Positions 45,366 to 58,096 are shown, counted from the first letter of the stretch. The stretch is 64,000 nt of DNA from Sclerurus mexicanus (GCA_013396755.1 VWZF01004007.1:125492-189491), one strand, 5' to 3'. A program made the numbers and translations. The notes: generated by a model from the sequence alone, not told the origin.

Positions 45366-48300
45366 ACCGAAACCTTAAGGGTGTGGTTTAGATATTGACA
45401 GTGAGGTCTAGTTTTCATGGCCTTTGTTAACCAAAGTACTGCTTGATCTAGTTTGCCCTGAAGTATCTGCTATGGCCTGTCTGTCAGTTGTCTTTGTGTC
45501 CTGTGCTGTGCTGTTCAACACTGAGTGTATTTTGAATTTATATCAGCTGAAATGTCAGCTCATTCTTTGATGATGTACTTTTTCCAACAGAGTGGCTTGG
45601 GAAGCAGTGAGTTAAAAAAACACAGAGGAAAGAACTGTAGATACTGTCACAAAAAGAAATCAGGTGGGGACAGACTGTCTGTGCAGAAGACCAAAAAATG
45701 CACAAAGAGTTCATCTCTCTCAGGTACAGCAGGCAAGGAGGTGAGTTTGTCTGGTACCAGTTTGGTGGCTGCTGTTCTGGTGCTGGACCCTCCGACACAG
45801 CAATCAGATATTGTTTGCAAAGATGGCATAAATTAAATTCCATGTACACGGAAAAAAACAGGATCTCTGGTGCCAGCAGCTCCAATTATCACTTTGTAGC
45901 TTGTTCACATTCCCTGGCAGATAATCACCATGACTAACTTATCTGACACAGCCGATTTGCCACCAAAATCTGTTTTCCAACCTTAAATGACTATTCACAG
46001 ACATGACACCTCCCCTCATGATAGTATAAATGCTAGTAAAGCTTACTAGAAAATAGTGGGGTTTTGTGGACACTACAAAGTCAAAATAAGATGTAATGGG
46101 TGCTCCAGAGAGCTAGATAGAGGGGCTAAGTGCCTTTTGTTCATCTGTCTTAGTATTAGTGGTAATTTCCTTCATCTGATTTATTTCTTTTGCTGTTGTG
46201 TGTTCCATCTTCAGATATAGGAAGGCTTTGTACAGTTGGATTGCTACACTGGAGAGCGAGCTGTCTACCATACTGTTCATGGCAACCTGACTTCTTGGTC
46301 TTTCTTCCTCTGTGATTTTCTAGTCTGTATTTCCAAGAGGTCCGTAAGGTAGGAGAAGCTGGTACAAGTGTTTGGTAATGCAGTGAAGGGCACTGGGGAA
46401 TCGATCAGGGTTCCGATGAACCTGTCAAGATTGAGATAGGACAGATTTATCTTTTAGCAGCTGCTTGGGCTGTTCTCCCTGGGGTTGTATATGATGCTGG
46501 CTACAGATGGTGGTGGGAGCTGGGCTTGAGAAGGAAGGACTAAAGCTGTGGCTTGTTAGCAGATTTCTAATCTAACATGTTTCTGCTGCCCAGGCCAATT
46601 CCCTTTACTGATGCATGTTTCCATAGATCTCCACTCAAGTCATGTGCATTATAAATCCCTGGTTTATCCTCTGGGACACAGACTGGACAGGAAGGCAAAG
46701 AGCCCTTGCTGGGTAGGTATGGGAACATTTTATCCACAATGATTTTTAAGTACCTGATAGTTAACTTTCTTGAGAACTGAATTCTTCAAGCGAATATGCC
46801 CATTCCTTTCCAAACTCCAAAATTCTGTTAATAGTGTTTTCTTTGAGTCCTTCTGCTTTCTTTCTCCTGATTCTTCCTGCATGAAGCCCGTACCATCTCA
46901 TGAATGCTAACCCTACTTCTAAGGAAAATCCACCTTTAAATAGTGCATCCAGGCCATGTGCTGACTCTGCAGTGGTCTGGGCCTGGTGGTCATCACCTGA
47001 AGATCAGAGCTGAAGGTTTCAGGCTGCACAGAGGTAGCTCAGAGATGGTGCCTTGCACAAAAAATATTACCAGATGTACTCCAAACAGGACTAAATAAAA
47101 TCCTCTGGGCAAAATTGAGTGCACAATGTTGTATTTCCATATCTTCATGCCTGACTGTGAGGGTGCCAGGCTCAGAACTGGCTTGAATCACTGGCAACAG
47201 TGTCCACCCTGTCTGTTATTCAGTATGTAGCCTGAATCCCCTCATCCCTCAGGGTTTTCCAGTGGTTTCTCTTCTTCCTCCTTGTGATGGTACCAGAAGA
47301 CTGAATTTTGTTGATACTGCGGAGTCTTCTCACCCAAGTTAAATGAGTGCTCCATATTGCCATTCAGATCCTTCTTAAAAGTATATGCATACAAGAAATA
47401 TTTCAAAAATTGGAAGATATTGCCCTTTCTCACTTTCAGTTTCCTAGAGCATCCAGCCATATAAGCAAGGCTTAACACATCGGGCAACTATTTGTTATAG
47501 TGTCTCTACATTCTTGATGTGAGGCTAAATATGGATATTTGGATATCTTAATCTTGTTAAGCCTAAAAATGGGAGCAGGAGGAATTAGCTGATTTGGATA
47601 TTTTGGAGAGAGAGATGCTGTCTATTTTTCTCCCTTCCAGCTTTGGTCCCAGTCCAGTTTAAACTTGCAATGAACAAAACCAGTTACTGGATGGGAGCTT
47701 CTCCCCTCAAAAAGGAGTGTTGTGACCTCTGAATTTCTAAAAAGCATTTTCAGCATATTTTAGGCAACTGCCTGCACTGGTCTGATGCTTGTAGTAGCAG
47801 TGGATGTTGGGGCATATTGGCATGTGCCCTGAGTTCTTCAGACCTGGTTGGAATTACTTTGTTTAGGCTGATTATGGGAGCTCTCTTTCCTTCTTCAGCA
47901 GGAAAACAGGGTCAGCAGGATCACTAAAACAGGGCAGAAAAGTTACTCTAGAGCTGCCCGTTTCTCCACATGAATAAGAAGAGATTGATGGTGAGAAGAT
48001 CATGTAGGGTCCTCTTTGACCTCAGTAGATCTGAGGTGTTTTTTGATTGCTTGCCAGTGTCTGTATTTGGCAATCTGGTGGGAAGCATCTTGTGGTCCTT
48101 ACTGAAGGCCCTGCTGAAGTGAATTATGGCCATGCGGATGGCTGTGCCCCTGCAGGCTGCCATAGCCAGGCTCCTCCTGTGGCTACCCATGGAGGGAGCA
48201 CTGAGACCCTCACACAGGTCACCTGAAGAAGGGTGGGAGGCAAATAAACCCTCCATCCTCCAGCTGGGAACCCCCTGGGAGCACCAAAAGGAACACGGGA

Positions 48301-48699
48301 ACATTAAGACACAAAAAGGGCAAAGCTTGAATCTCATGGTCGAAACCCAAGCCATGGAGAATGGTGCTGCCAAAAGCCACCTTGCACAAACTCCATAGCC
48401 CTCAACGTGCCTGGTGGCCTAGGCATGCTGAGTGGAAGCAGCCACATTCCCACCCCTGGGCGTGCAGCGATATGACAGCGCCAAAGGATCTTTGGGAGCT
48501 GAGGCGGGGGGGAATATCCTGGCATAGAATTTAAAATGTGCTCTAACCTTTTCTGCAAACTGAAAGCAAGAAAAATGCTCATAAAACTAGTCTTTGTGCA
48601 CAGAAAGAAGTCCGTTTTTATACTGTTGCTAAGTTCCTTATTGTTTTCTGGCTGTTTTTTGTGTTTCTGTGGCAGCCTTTTCTGTGGGCCTCTTTCAGT

Positions 48700-48890
48700 G
48701 ACTTAGCTATATTGGCCTGCAGATAATTAGATCAGTGCTATCATTTTCACTGTCCTTTTTCCTCTGGAGCTATTTGCATGATAATGGAAGTTTGTGTGAC
48801 TCTCTCCCTCCGTCTCCCTCTCTCTTTTATCCAGACACCATTTCTAAACATGAAATAATTAAGGGAACAATCTGTGAGAGGCTCTGTTAA
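48700..48890. promoter_or_regulatory. Candidate enhancer: octamer, SOX-like and TAATTA words
   Basis: Within 190 repeat-free bases lie TAATTA (48724-48729), the POU octamer ATTTGCAT (48772-48779), a second TAATTA (48856-48861) and AACAAT (48866-48871). POU plus SOX plus homeodomain words are common in neural enhancers, which would suit the FAM181B neighbour. This is inference only. Confidence 0.3.
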
Positions 48891-50000
48891 GAAAAGACTG
48901 AAAACATCTGGTTAAGAAAACATTTCTGGTAATCAAGAATCCAGTGCTTGTGTTAGCTGTAGCTTTAAAATAAAGGTCTTTTCTGAACATTATTTTTAGT
49001 TCATACCTTAATCTGTATGTAGTATTTGCTGTATGCAAAGCTCCTAACTACAGCATGCTGCCACTGTGATATATATGTGCATACAATTACTTATTATGTG
49101 TTTATCTAGAAAACTTACAGACAAGTAAATATTAGAATCTAAACTCTTAATGACTCCTATGACATGTACCACCGAAAAGGTGCCCCACAAACTGATTTTG
49201 AACTCCTCTTGCTGTGAACAAAGTATTTTTTTCCACAAGGTATGCCCAAATCTAAGCATGAGAGTAAACCCATTGAAACCCAGCGGTTGACCTGGGTAAC
49301 TGACACTCACGTTGTGCTGATTTAGGGTCTGGGACTTTCCATGGGAGAACATATCATGGCCAAGGGTGGGCCAAGGGAGCAATTTGTGCAGGAGCAGGGT
49401 TTCCTGCCATCCTCAAGTCCTGCAGACCAGTGGCCATCTCAGCCTTCAGACTGTGCTGTACCATCAAGAAGGTTATTTTTGCTGTAAGAAAAGGGTCTTG
49501 GGACCAATTGCTGTTCCTGATAAGATTAAACTCCCTACAGACATATCTCAGCAGAGGAGAAAATAAATAGTGAAAAAAAAATAGAGTTAATAAAATTTAG
49601 GCTGGTATCAGAAGACCATGGAATTCATTTGGGATTTGGATTTCCCTACATCATCTCCACAAGGGGCATCAGCTGTCCTACACCTGATGACTTTTGACAT
49701 ATGGTAAAAACATATTCCTGGTCCAGCTCCAGATCTTGGAGGGCTCCTCAGAGCAGTCAAGTGCTGCAGTGAATGGGTGGCAAGGCTGGGAGTAGAAAAT
49801 CATATTTGTCTGTTCAGTTAAGCTCATTAAGAATGGCTTGAAACTTTCTAATGGGCAATTTTCAATAGGCAAAACTGGACACTGTTTTGATAGCATTTTC
49901 AATTTAAAAGAAAGCAACTAAAAATTCCCAATTGTCTTTTTCTTCCCTTTTTTTTTTATTAATAAAATGTTCTTGGAAAGAAACAGGGTTTAACCTATCC

Positions 50001-50026
50001 TTATTTATTTATTTATTTATTTATTT
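50001..50026. repeat. (TTTA)n microsatellite
   Basis: About six and a half perfect TTTA units. Confidence 0.95.
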
Positions 50027-50197
50027 AATGAACTAATTTAATTTAGATACTGGTACATGGTGTTGAACAACAGTTTTATAGATGACTCTGTGCTGCAAAT
50101 ATCACATAATAATCGTAACACAAAAGAAAAAAATTTCCTTTATATAAATACCCAGGAGGACTGGGATCTGTTGTGTGCCATGGAGTCACACATATAG

Positions 50198-50555
50198 TCA
50201 TAGAATCACAGAATGGTTTGGGTTGGAAGGGACCTTAAAGATAATTTAATTCCAACCCTCTGCCATGGGCAGGGACACCTTCTACTAGACTAGGTTGTTC
50301 AGAGCCTCATCCAACCTGACCCAGAACACTTCCAGGGTTGGAGCAGTCTGAGCTTCTCTGAGCAATCTGTTCCAGTGTCTCACCACCCTCAGAATAAAAA
50401 ATTTCTTCCTAATATCTAATCTAAACCTGCCCTCTTCCCTTATCCTATCACTGCAGGCCCTTATCAAATATCCCTCTCTAGTTTCCTTGTAGGACTTTTA
50501 GGTACTGGAAAGTGCTATAAGGTCTCCCCAGAGCCTTCTCTTGTTCAGGCTGATC
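50198..50555 (-). mobile_element. CR1 LINE 3' fragment
   Basis: The reverse complement starts at the tail TCATAGAATCACAGAATGG and runs through GGTTGGAAGGGACCTTAAAG, CATGGGCAGGGACACCTT and TCCAGTGTCTCACCACCCTC to AGAGCCTTCTCTTGTTCAGG. It is well preserved but 5'-truncated. Confidence 0.93.
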
Positions 50556-53500
50556 CATCAACTGAGCTGTATCAGGTTTGTTTGAGAGACATGAAAGAAT
50601 AAGAGTTATGATAGCATTGCTGTTGTCACAGGTACCCAAAAGCCACCTCCAAGTCAGAGAGAAGTCACGTCCAAGCCAGCATAGCTGAAGCATCATGTGA
50701 GAGCTACCCAGAGTGGGAGAGAGGGCTGAGCCCAGGCCATGGGAGGGCTGGAAAGACCATCATACTTTAGCTCATAGCTACATGGCAGGCAGATGTGACA
50801 AGAAGGCTTCTTTCTGAAACGCTGTTGCCAAGTTGTGCATGACCACGATCACACACCAGAAAGTACCTGGCCCTCCTGTGCTCTCTTCTGTGTTGTGGAT
50901 GGTGCATGGCTGGACCCCTGAGAAACACCTCAGTGCCTTTGGTTTCAGTGGCCATTTGGAGATACATGAAGGCTATTTTGCAGCATTTGCTAAATCCTCA
51001 CTATTTGCATCAGGTAAGATTTAAGGAGCTCTTGTCCTCCCCAAAGCCATGCAGCTTCTTCTCAAAGCCATGTAGTGCCTCCCCAAAGCCTGTCAGGAAC
51101 CATGAGATCAAACAAACTGGTTCCTGCCAAGCAAAAAGAGATTAGAGGAAGGACAGTTTGCAGCAAACAAGACAGTACTTGATATTATTTGCTGTTTGAT
51201 TGCATTCCACATTTTATTTCCACCCAGCAAAGCTCTTCTGAGGAGCACGCTGCATGACTACTGAAAAATAAAGGAAGGAGTTTGATCCCAAACCCCACAC
51301 ATTTACCTTCAGAAAAGCCTCTGAGTAAAGATAAAACCCTGAAAATTTCAAGGAGTACACATGGACTGAAGAAAAAAAGAAAAAAATATTTCTCAATTGT
51401 ATGAAAAGTGATTTCTTTTCTTATTAATTTTTAGTATCTCTAAATGTGTCTTTAAAGTATATTTCTACCAGTACCCAAGTGCTGGACTATGAGCAGAATT
51501 TAATGAAACAAAATTACAATTTCAATCCCCAGAACTCTTTCCTGAAGAGGCAAGTCATAGTTTTTGCACAGCTCTTGCAGTCATGACAGTCATAAGCACA
51601 AAAGGTGGGTTATGAACTTATCAAATGCACCCTTTTTTTTTTTTTGCAGACAAATACAGATTTTTGCAGCTTTTGTGGGATTTTGATCTATGCCAGGTAA
51701 CTTATAATCAAACTATAAATAATTTTTGACAATTTAGGTGGAAGACTGATACACTTCAGCTAATACTCTTCCCAAATGGTCCATTTTCAGAGAGCATGAA
51801 AAAAATATTTAACCCACTGAAGGCAACTTCAGTGAAGAGCTGAAAGCCTGCTGCCATCACCTTATATATTATAAACAAGACTTGAACACAAATCACAATA
51901 GTATGAAGAAGATGGGGGTTTCTTCAATGAGGAATTTTATATAATGAAAAAAATAGCTACAATGCGAAACAGTGAAAGCAACACAAAGTTTTTTAAGCTG
52001 GTGCTGAGGTTTCTTTTCAGATGAGTTGCCCCAGGAATTAGAGTCGGACATGGTCCCTTCCCCACTGTATGCTTCTTCTGTTCTTCTTGTTCTTAAACTT
52101 CTAGTCTACCTTCACATAGATAGATTCTCTTCACAATATTTCATACATAGTGTACATAACACAGCTGTGGAACAGCATTTATAACTGTCCAGATAAAGGA
52201 GAATGAGATGGCTGTGATGGAACAGCTGATTCACTGCTAAGCAGCCCCAGCTTTACACTGGAGTAATGTCATTGAAATAAGGAATTACACTCTTCTAAAA
52301 CCAAGAGTTGGGTCAGGCTCAACTGAACGATGGACTTTCCTATTAATCCAGAAGATTAAATATAGTTCCCTCACTGTGTGTCCATTTCTCAGCTGAGTCC
52401 TGCACACCTCACATGGGCAAAAAAAACCATTGCCTTATGAGCAACATGATCCTAGAATTGGATGCTGAAGGACTGGATTGCATAACCCTCCAAAATTTCA
52501 AAAAATACTGGCAAACTGGAAATAGTTTCTTCCAAATGACTCTGTGAACTCAGCTCTAGTGAAAACTTTGGCTATAGGAAGTTGATTGAATGAAGGCTTG
52601 GAGTGATACACTCTTTCTTTTCCAGTCAAAATTGAATGTGGTTGCTTTCTTGCTTAAAACAAGCATATAAAAATCCCTCAGGTTAAGTGTTTAAAGTCCA
52701 TCTCAGACACTTGTGTTTAGCTTAGAATGCTTTGCTGAAATCCACAAGTCTGCAGTGGCATCTCAGAGCTCAGCCCCATCTGGGCAAGGACCACAAGAGC
52801 CTATACAGTATCTACTGATGGAGCAATGGTCCCCTAAACAGACAATACAGCTTCATGCTTTATCCTTGTACAGCTCTTTCCAGTGTAATGCAGTGCTTAC
52901 AAACACTTATCACCCACTCACAGGTGCCAGCAGAACCTGCTTTGCCCTTTCTTCTGGAGAGAATATATTCCAGGAGAATCTGAAACGCACACTGAGACTG
53001 AAAGAGGGCAAAGGAAACGAGAAAACGGCATTCAGAAGCTGCAAGAGGAAAACAGGGCTTTGTTTGCAGGATGCCAAGTCCTCAGTGCTGTGTCCACTAA
53101 TAATTTAATTTGAATAGAATAGCATCTCAAAGAAGCCAAGGCTGTTAAGGAAGGAGCTGTGTATATGCACATGTATGAATGGGCATCATTTGAAGGGGTC
53201 TACAGTGATTTAAGGCAAGTAAGCCACACATAAACCACACAATCTCATATCTACAAATACTAAATTTAGGTTAAGTGGACTAAGTTTGGCTTAAGTGGAA
53301 TATGCCTTTCATCCCTCCTTCTGATTTTATTGAATATTTTATTGAAATTCTTCTTTCTTTATTAGTGGGGAAGCAAATCAGTAAATTTTAAAATTGTTCC
53401 CACTGCTGTGAGTATAAACTTCCTGAAGATTTTAGTCTGTTTGCAAGAGATTGAGTAAAATAAAGATTTTTTTTTTTTTAGGTCAACATTTTCTTCTGGC

Positions 53501-54051
53501 AGACTGAGCCTGAAGTGCACTTTATTTCCCTTTAATTTAACAGCTCCAGCAGCTTTTCCAGTTAAATCGACTGTTCATTATTGAGCCCATTTATGAAGGG
53601 CTGTGCAGTGCAGTTTAATGAATCCCTGGCACAAAGCTCCCTTTCAGTGTAGGGAAAGAATAGCAGCCTATTTAGGTCCTGTAGGGCTGTATGTCAAAGG
53701 CTGCCTATAATACTTGTCAGGGAAGGGCAGAAATTCCCACTGATATAAGAATGTGCAAGAAATCAACTTTCACAACCAACTCAACGATTAAGATGCGATC
53801 AGGAAATGAGACTGTAGGTTGGGAGTGCTGACACCTGTTTGGGCAGCCAGATTTTCCCATAACGTGATAACCATATGGGTCACACAACCAAGAAGAGAAA
53901 AAAAAGTCCTCCCTCCCCTGTCACAGAGATTTTCTTACTTTCACGCTGTCTTCCTGATGCCATGATGAAAGGAAAATGGGTGCTGTGAATTGTGAGGGCT
54001 GGGCTCAGTGCTGGATTTGGTTTGCCTTCCCTAGGGAAGGTTTTGCTAGCG
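50556..54051. other. Intergenic stretch
   Basis: No gene is recognised. The open frame at 52713-53108 has no family resemblance. A possible conserved block lies at 53490-53720. Confidence 0.7.
53490..53720. promoter_or_regulatory. Candidate conserved non-coding element
   Basis: This is repeat-free sequence with balanced composition and words such as TTTAATTTAACAGC, TTCATTATTGAGC and CAGTTTAATGAATCC, lying between T-rich and CR1-bearing sequence. There is no coding potential. The call is made on texture alone. Confidence 0.2.
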
Positions 54052-54300
54052 ATCACAGAACCATGGAATAGTTTGGGTTGGAAGGAACCTTAGAGACCAT
54101 CTAGTTTCAACCCCCCTGCAATGAGCAGGGACATCTTCAACAACACCAGGTTGCTCAAAGACCTGTCCAAGATGGCCTTGAATATTTCCAGGGATGGGGA
54201 ATCCACCACCTCTCTGGGCAATCTGTGCCAGTGTTACACCACCCTCTTTGTAGAACATTTCTTCCTTATATCCTGAATCTACTTCCTGTTAGTGATGAGG
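54052..54300 (-). repeat. CR1 LINE 3' fragment
   Basis: The reverse-complement CR1 tail starts ATCACAGAACCATGGAATAG and continues with GGTTGGAAGGAACCTTAGAG, AATGAGCAGGGACATCTTC, CCAGGGATGGGGAATCCACC and GAACATTTCTTCCTTATATC. The part after 54300 is no longer clear. Confidence 0.9.
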
Positions 54301-54570
54301 CACAGCACGAGATGTTTCCTTCAGGCTGAATCCTAGTGGGATCCTGCCCCTGCATGGCAGAGGATTTATCCTGGTGTTGGACAGTGAGATGGGCAGCCCC
54401 CCAGGAGCATCAGGAGGGCAGATAGAGCTTCTGCAACTGCCTCCAGTGAGGAACTGCTCCACAGAAGTGCTGGCACTGTAACGCAGCCCTTAAACATGCT
54501 TGCATAAGTTGCTCTCTCCTTTCTGGACTGCTTAGTCTGTAAGGATAACTAATTGTTCTTCTTGCGAAGG

Positions 54571-54609
54571 GCTTGATCGAGTGGGCATGGGCTTGATCGA
54601 GTGGGCATG
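54571..54609. repeat. 20-bp tandem duplication
   Basis: The unit GCTTGATCGAGTGGGCATGG occurs twice back to back, the second copy differing only at the last base. Confidence 0.92.
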
Positions 54610-55219
54610 AGCTCAATCTCTGGCCTGTGCAAAGCATTAGTGATCACAGCTTGTCACTGCTCCTTTTGCTTCACAAAGTGACTGTGCTGCAGCTCTATCT
54701 AAAAAAACTCAGATTGATTGATGCCAAGGGCATCACTCTGGAAAGCCTTTGTTTAATCCCCAGAGCTGGTTGAGATGATGCTCGCTACAATGATCAAGAA
54801 AATGAAAAAAGGCAGATAAACTTCTTACACAAAAGTGGGTGAGAAAATAGCCCCTGGAGTCCCTTAGTGAGCACTGAGTTCTCTCCTGTGGGATAGTGGT
54901 TTGGGAGGGGAAAGGACTTCTGTAGCCACTTCACCCACCTCAGTCTGATGGAGGAAGAGTGGAGGGATAAGGATATCTGGTCCAAAATTTTGCCTAGGGT
55001 TGAGGTTATTTTGTGGGTCTAATCCCAGCACCTCCTGGACATTAGACCCTGCCAGTGAGCTGAGGTGGATCACTGGTGGGGTCTGAGAGTCACCCTGCAT
55101 GGGCTGAGCATCAGCATTCTAAAAGAGCACAAGGAGAAGACAAGCATTGGCTCCTACAGCTGCTGGAAAAGAGAGATGTTTTGCAGGAATAACTAAACTG
55201 CTATTTCCTTGAAAAAAAA

Positions 55220-55700
55220 ATTTAGTTTATTTGCAAGTTGTTGACATCATGTGGCTTAGCAAATGTCCCTCCAGGCATTGCCCAACTTGGGGTAATCAGC
55301 TCTGCATGAGAGAACACAGAGAATAAGCATGTTTAATGCAATTATGAAGGCTTTTTAAATCTCCAGATCTGGTTGAGAATATGTAAATTTGGCTGCTTAG
55401 CACAACTGAATGCAAACTTTCCTTTGCATGCCTGACAATTGTTTTAATACTCTCCAAGTTTTAGGAGGTAATAAAGTCTCCCGCTAAACCGTATCTGAGC
55501 TCTCAAAGCTGTTTAATTGAATGAATTCACCCTTACAGAGGAGAAGCCAGGGCTTTCAGCTCTTTTTTATCTAAGCCACCGGATATTTAGCCACTCTGCA
55601 TATAATACCACCCAGACTCATTAACAAATGCTTTAGACAGGCTATAGAATATTGCTGCTATAATGCTGAAGCGGGTACCAATTTGAGGACAACATAACAA
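55220..55700. promoter_or_regulatory. Candidate enhancer: SOX palindrome, POU-like and homeodomain words
   Basis: This repeat-free, AT-leaning block lies about 2 kb before the FAM181B island. It includes TTTAATGCAATTATG near 55332, TTTGCAT (55423-55429), the palindrome ACAATTGT (55435-55442; two head-to-head SOX cores) and TTTAATTGAATGAATTC near 55512. The density of such words over 300 bases without stretches of simple repeat is typical of vertebrate conserved enhancers. Conservation itself was not tested. Confidence 0.35.
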
Positions 55701-56785
55701 AGTTAAGTTGAGTCATTTCATGTTACTCATACAAGAAATGATCCCAGACTGGCTGTACATCCAGAGAGGGATAGTGATCCCCATTTTCTAGACCCATGTG
55801 TAGTTTGAAGTGGCCTCACAAAGGATGCAAAACTATCTAGTGGGGCATACAAGGGATATATATGTTGTTCTTTACATTTCCTCATCAATAAGGGAGCTTG
55901 GGGCAGGCTGCAAAGCTTGACAGGGCTTGACAGGGCCTGAGGGTAACAGCTCAGGTCACTAATCCCTGTCAGTGGTATTCGAGCTAAGTAGTTTAAATCT
56001 ACCTTCTATGTAGACATACTCTGACATGGAGAGATATACAGCTTTCCCATAGCCCTCTGCCTACCAAGTTTTGTTTTTTTTTTTTTGCTTCAATTACACA
56101 GTTGCACTCGGAACAACTCCCCAAATAAGAGACTCTGGGAGGCTCCAGCTATTTTGCAAAGGAGACCTGGTCCAGATCTGCCAGCACCAGAGCCAAGGCT
56201 GTGCCTGGGACTGTGAGGCTGTGCCTGCTGCTGGGAGCCTGCTGAGAACTGCTGGGATGCTGGTATGAGATCAAGAAAATCAGCATTTTTGTTTTGTAGA
56301 GGATCTTGAGCCTTTTTTTCCCTCTCATGACATATGTGCTTTCTCTTCTTTTCTGCTCGCAATGCTTGCTTTTTTTTTTGCAAGCTGAAACCACAGTGAG
56401 GTGAATTTGGCTGATTTTTCCATTTTACTACTATATACAGTCTTAGGAGCCTGTTTCCCTTTTCTTCTGCGGAGTTTTGCTTTCTGTTTCCTCCTTCCAT
56501 TACAAAACTGCTGCATGAATTGATATGGACCACAAAAATTCACTTTATTTCATTTCACAAACAGATATGGATCTTTATTCAAATTTTGATGTATAAAATC
56601 ACTGAAAATACATCTGGAGATGAGTTGAGGGTTGTTCTGCATCACTGTAAGACTTTTCTGAAGGAAAATAATAGTAAAAACACCCCACAGAACCTTTCGT
56701 CCCCAGAAAAGACCAAGTAGTTACTTCCTTCCATATGGACGATTTCTACCACCGCTTCACTAAATTCACGCGAGACCATACAAAA

Positions 56786-56886
56786 GCTGGTCTAGTGGAA
56801 GGTGTCCTTGCCCCACTGCAGGAGCATTGGACTAGATGATCTTTAAAGTACTTTGCAATCCAAACAATTCCATGATTCTGTGATTT
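56786..56886 (+). repeat. CR1 LINE 3' end fragment
   Basis: The sense CR1 tail reads GGTCTAGTGGAAGGTGTCC, GGACTAGATGATCTTTAAAG and terminal TTCCATGATTCTGTGATTTT. Confidence 0.9.
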
Positions 56887-57468
56887 TAACTAAAGGCACC
56901 CCAGTCATTTGAAAACTCTACTGGATCACAGCACTGGATTTTCTCAGGAGTTGCCTTGGAACAAATAATATTCTGTGTAACTTGCATAGCAATGAGCTTG
57001 GAAAAAGCCCACCCTTTACATAGTGGTTTTGATTTGTGCCTCCTGTCAGAGCAAGAGCATGTGCCCGTGCCCCAGCACCCAGAGCCGTGCAGGTGACCCA
57101 GCACCACGGGGCCTGACGCCAGGCGAGGAGCGTGTTTTCTGCCAGAGCAGCCGCCGCAGGAGCGGGGACAGGACTGATGGGGTCTGGGGGATGCCGTGCA
57201 CGTGCCCCGGGGTGACTGTACGCGTCTGGCCAGAGGACGCCCGTGTACCTGTCCCGGGGGTGGGGGGGTGGGTGTGGGTCCCGGCCGGGATGCTCCTCCC
57301 GCCCCGCCGCGGCCGATCTGCCCGCCCGGCTCGGTGAGCGGGTCGGTGCGGGGGTGCAGCCGGCCTGGCCCCCGGGCTCCTGTCAGGGAGGCGTGGAGGG
57401 ACCGGGACCAGCCCAGCCTTGGTCCCTCCTCCTCCTCCTCCCCCGCCCGCCGCCTTTTCCCCGCTGCC

Positions 57469-57886
57469 NNNNNNNNNNNNNNNNNNNNNNNNNNNNNNNN
57501 NNNNNNNNNNNNNNNNNNNNNNNNNNNNNNNNNNNNNNNNNNNNNNNNNNNNNNNNNNNNNNNNNNNNNNNNNNNNNNNNNNNNNNNNNNNNNNNNNNNN
57601 NNNNNNNNNNNNNNNNNNNNNNNNNNNNNNNNNNNNNNNNNNNNNNNNNNNNNNNNNNNNNNNNNNNNNNNNNNNNNNNNNNNNNNNNNNNNNNNNNNNN
57701 NNNNNNNNNNNNNNNNNNNNNNNNNNNNNNNNNNNNNNNNNNNNNNNNNNNNNNNNNNNNNNNNNNNNNNNNNNNNNNNNNNNNNNNNNNNNNNNNNNNN
57801 NNNNNNNNNNNNNNNNNNNNNNNNNNNNNNNNNNNNNNNNNNNNNNNNNNNNNNNNNNNNNNNNNNNNNNNNNNNNNNNNNNNNNN
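57469..57886. other. Assembly gap (418 N)
   Basis: A run of 418 N inside the GC-rich island. GC-rich sequence often drops out of short-read avian assemblies. The FAM181B coding sequence needs well over 1 kb by comparison with mammals, so the number of N probably does not reflect the true length. Confidence 0.98.
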
Positions 57887-57887
57887 C

Positions 57888-57989
57888 GCGGGGTTCGCCC
57901 CCTTCTTCCCCGAGTGCCCGCTGCCCCCGCCGCAGCCGCCCTACGACTACGGCGGCGGGTTCCACCGCGGGGGCTACCCCGGGCCGTAG
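57888..57989 (+). CDS. FAM181B: FAM181B, C-terminal end only (rest in assembly gap)
   Basis: The 33 codons after the gap read FAPFFPECPLPPP, then a proline-rich link, YDYGGGF and a glycine/tyrosine tail, ending at TAG 57987-57989. I recognise this as the end of FAM181B, whose human version, as I remember it, has FAPFFPDCALPPPPPP followed by YDYSAGY. FAM181B is a single-exon gene expressed in developing nervous tissue, and FAM181 proteins are reported to bind TEAD transcription factors through a YAP-like loop motif; that part would lie in the gap. The human protein is a little over 400 residues, so more than 90 percent is missing here. No start codon can be given. The position downstream of PRCP on the same strand supports the identification. 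Confidence 0.8.
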   Translation, partial: AGFAPFFPECPLPPPQPPYDYGGGFHRGGYPGP

Positions 57990-58096
57990 GGCGGCGGGGT
58001 CGGGGCCCGCCCGGGGCTCCACGCACCGCCCGCACCCGGCCCCGCAGGGCTCGGCCGTGTGCGCCGCCCGCCTCCCGCCGCCCGGGGGACGCTGCA

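Larger units (their letters stand above)
45366..50197. other. Intergenic stretch
   Basis: No gene is recognised. It includes a candidate regulatory block (48700-48890) and a (TTTA)n run (50001-50026). Confidence 0.7.
54301..56785. other. Intergenic stretch upstream of FAM181B
   Basis: This is non-coding, with a candidate regulatory block at 55220-55700 and a T-rich run at 56070-56090. Confidence 0.7.
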
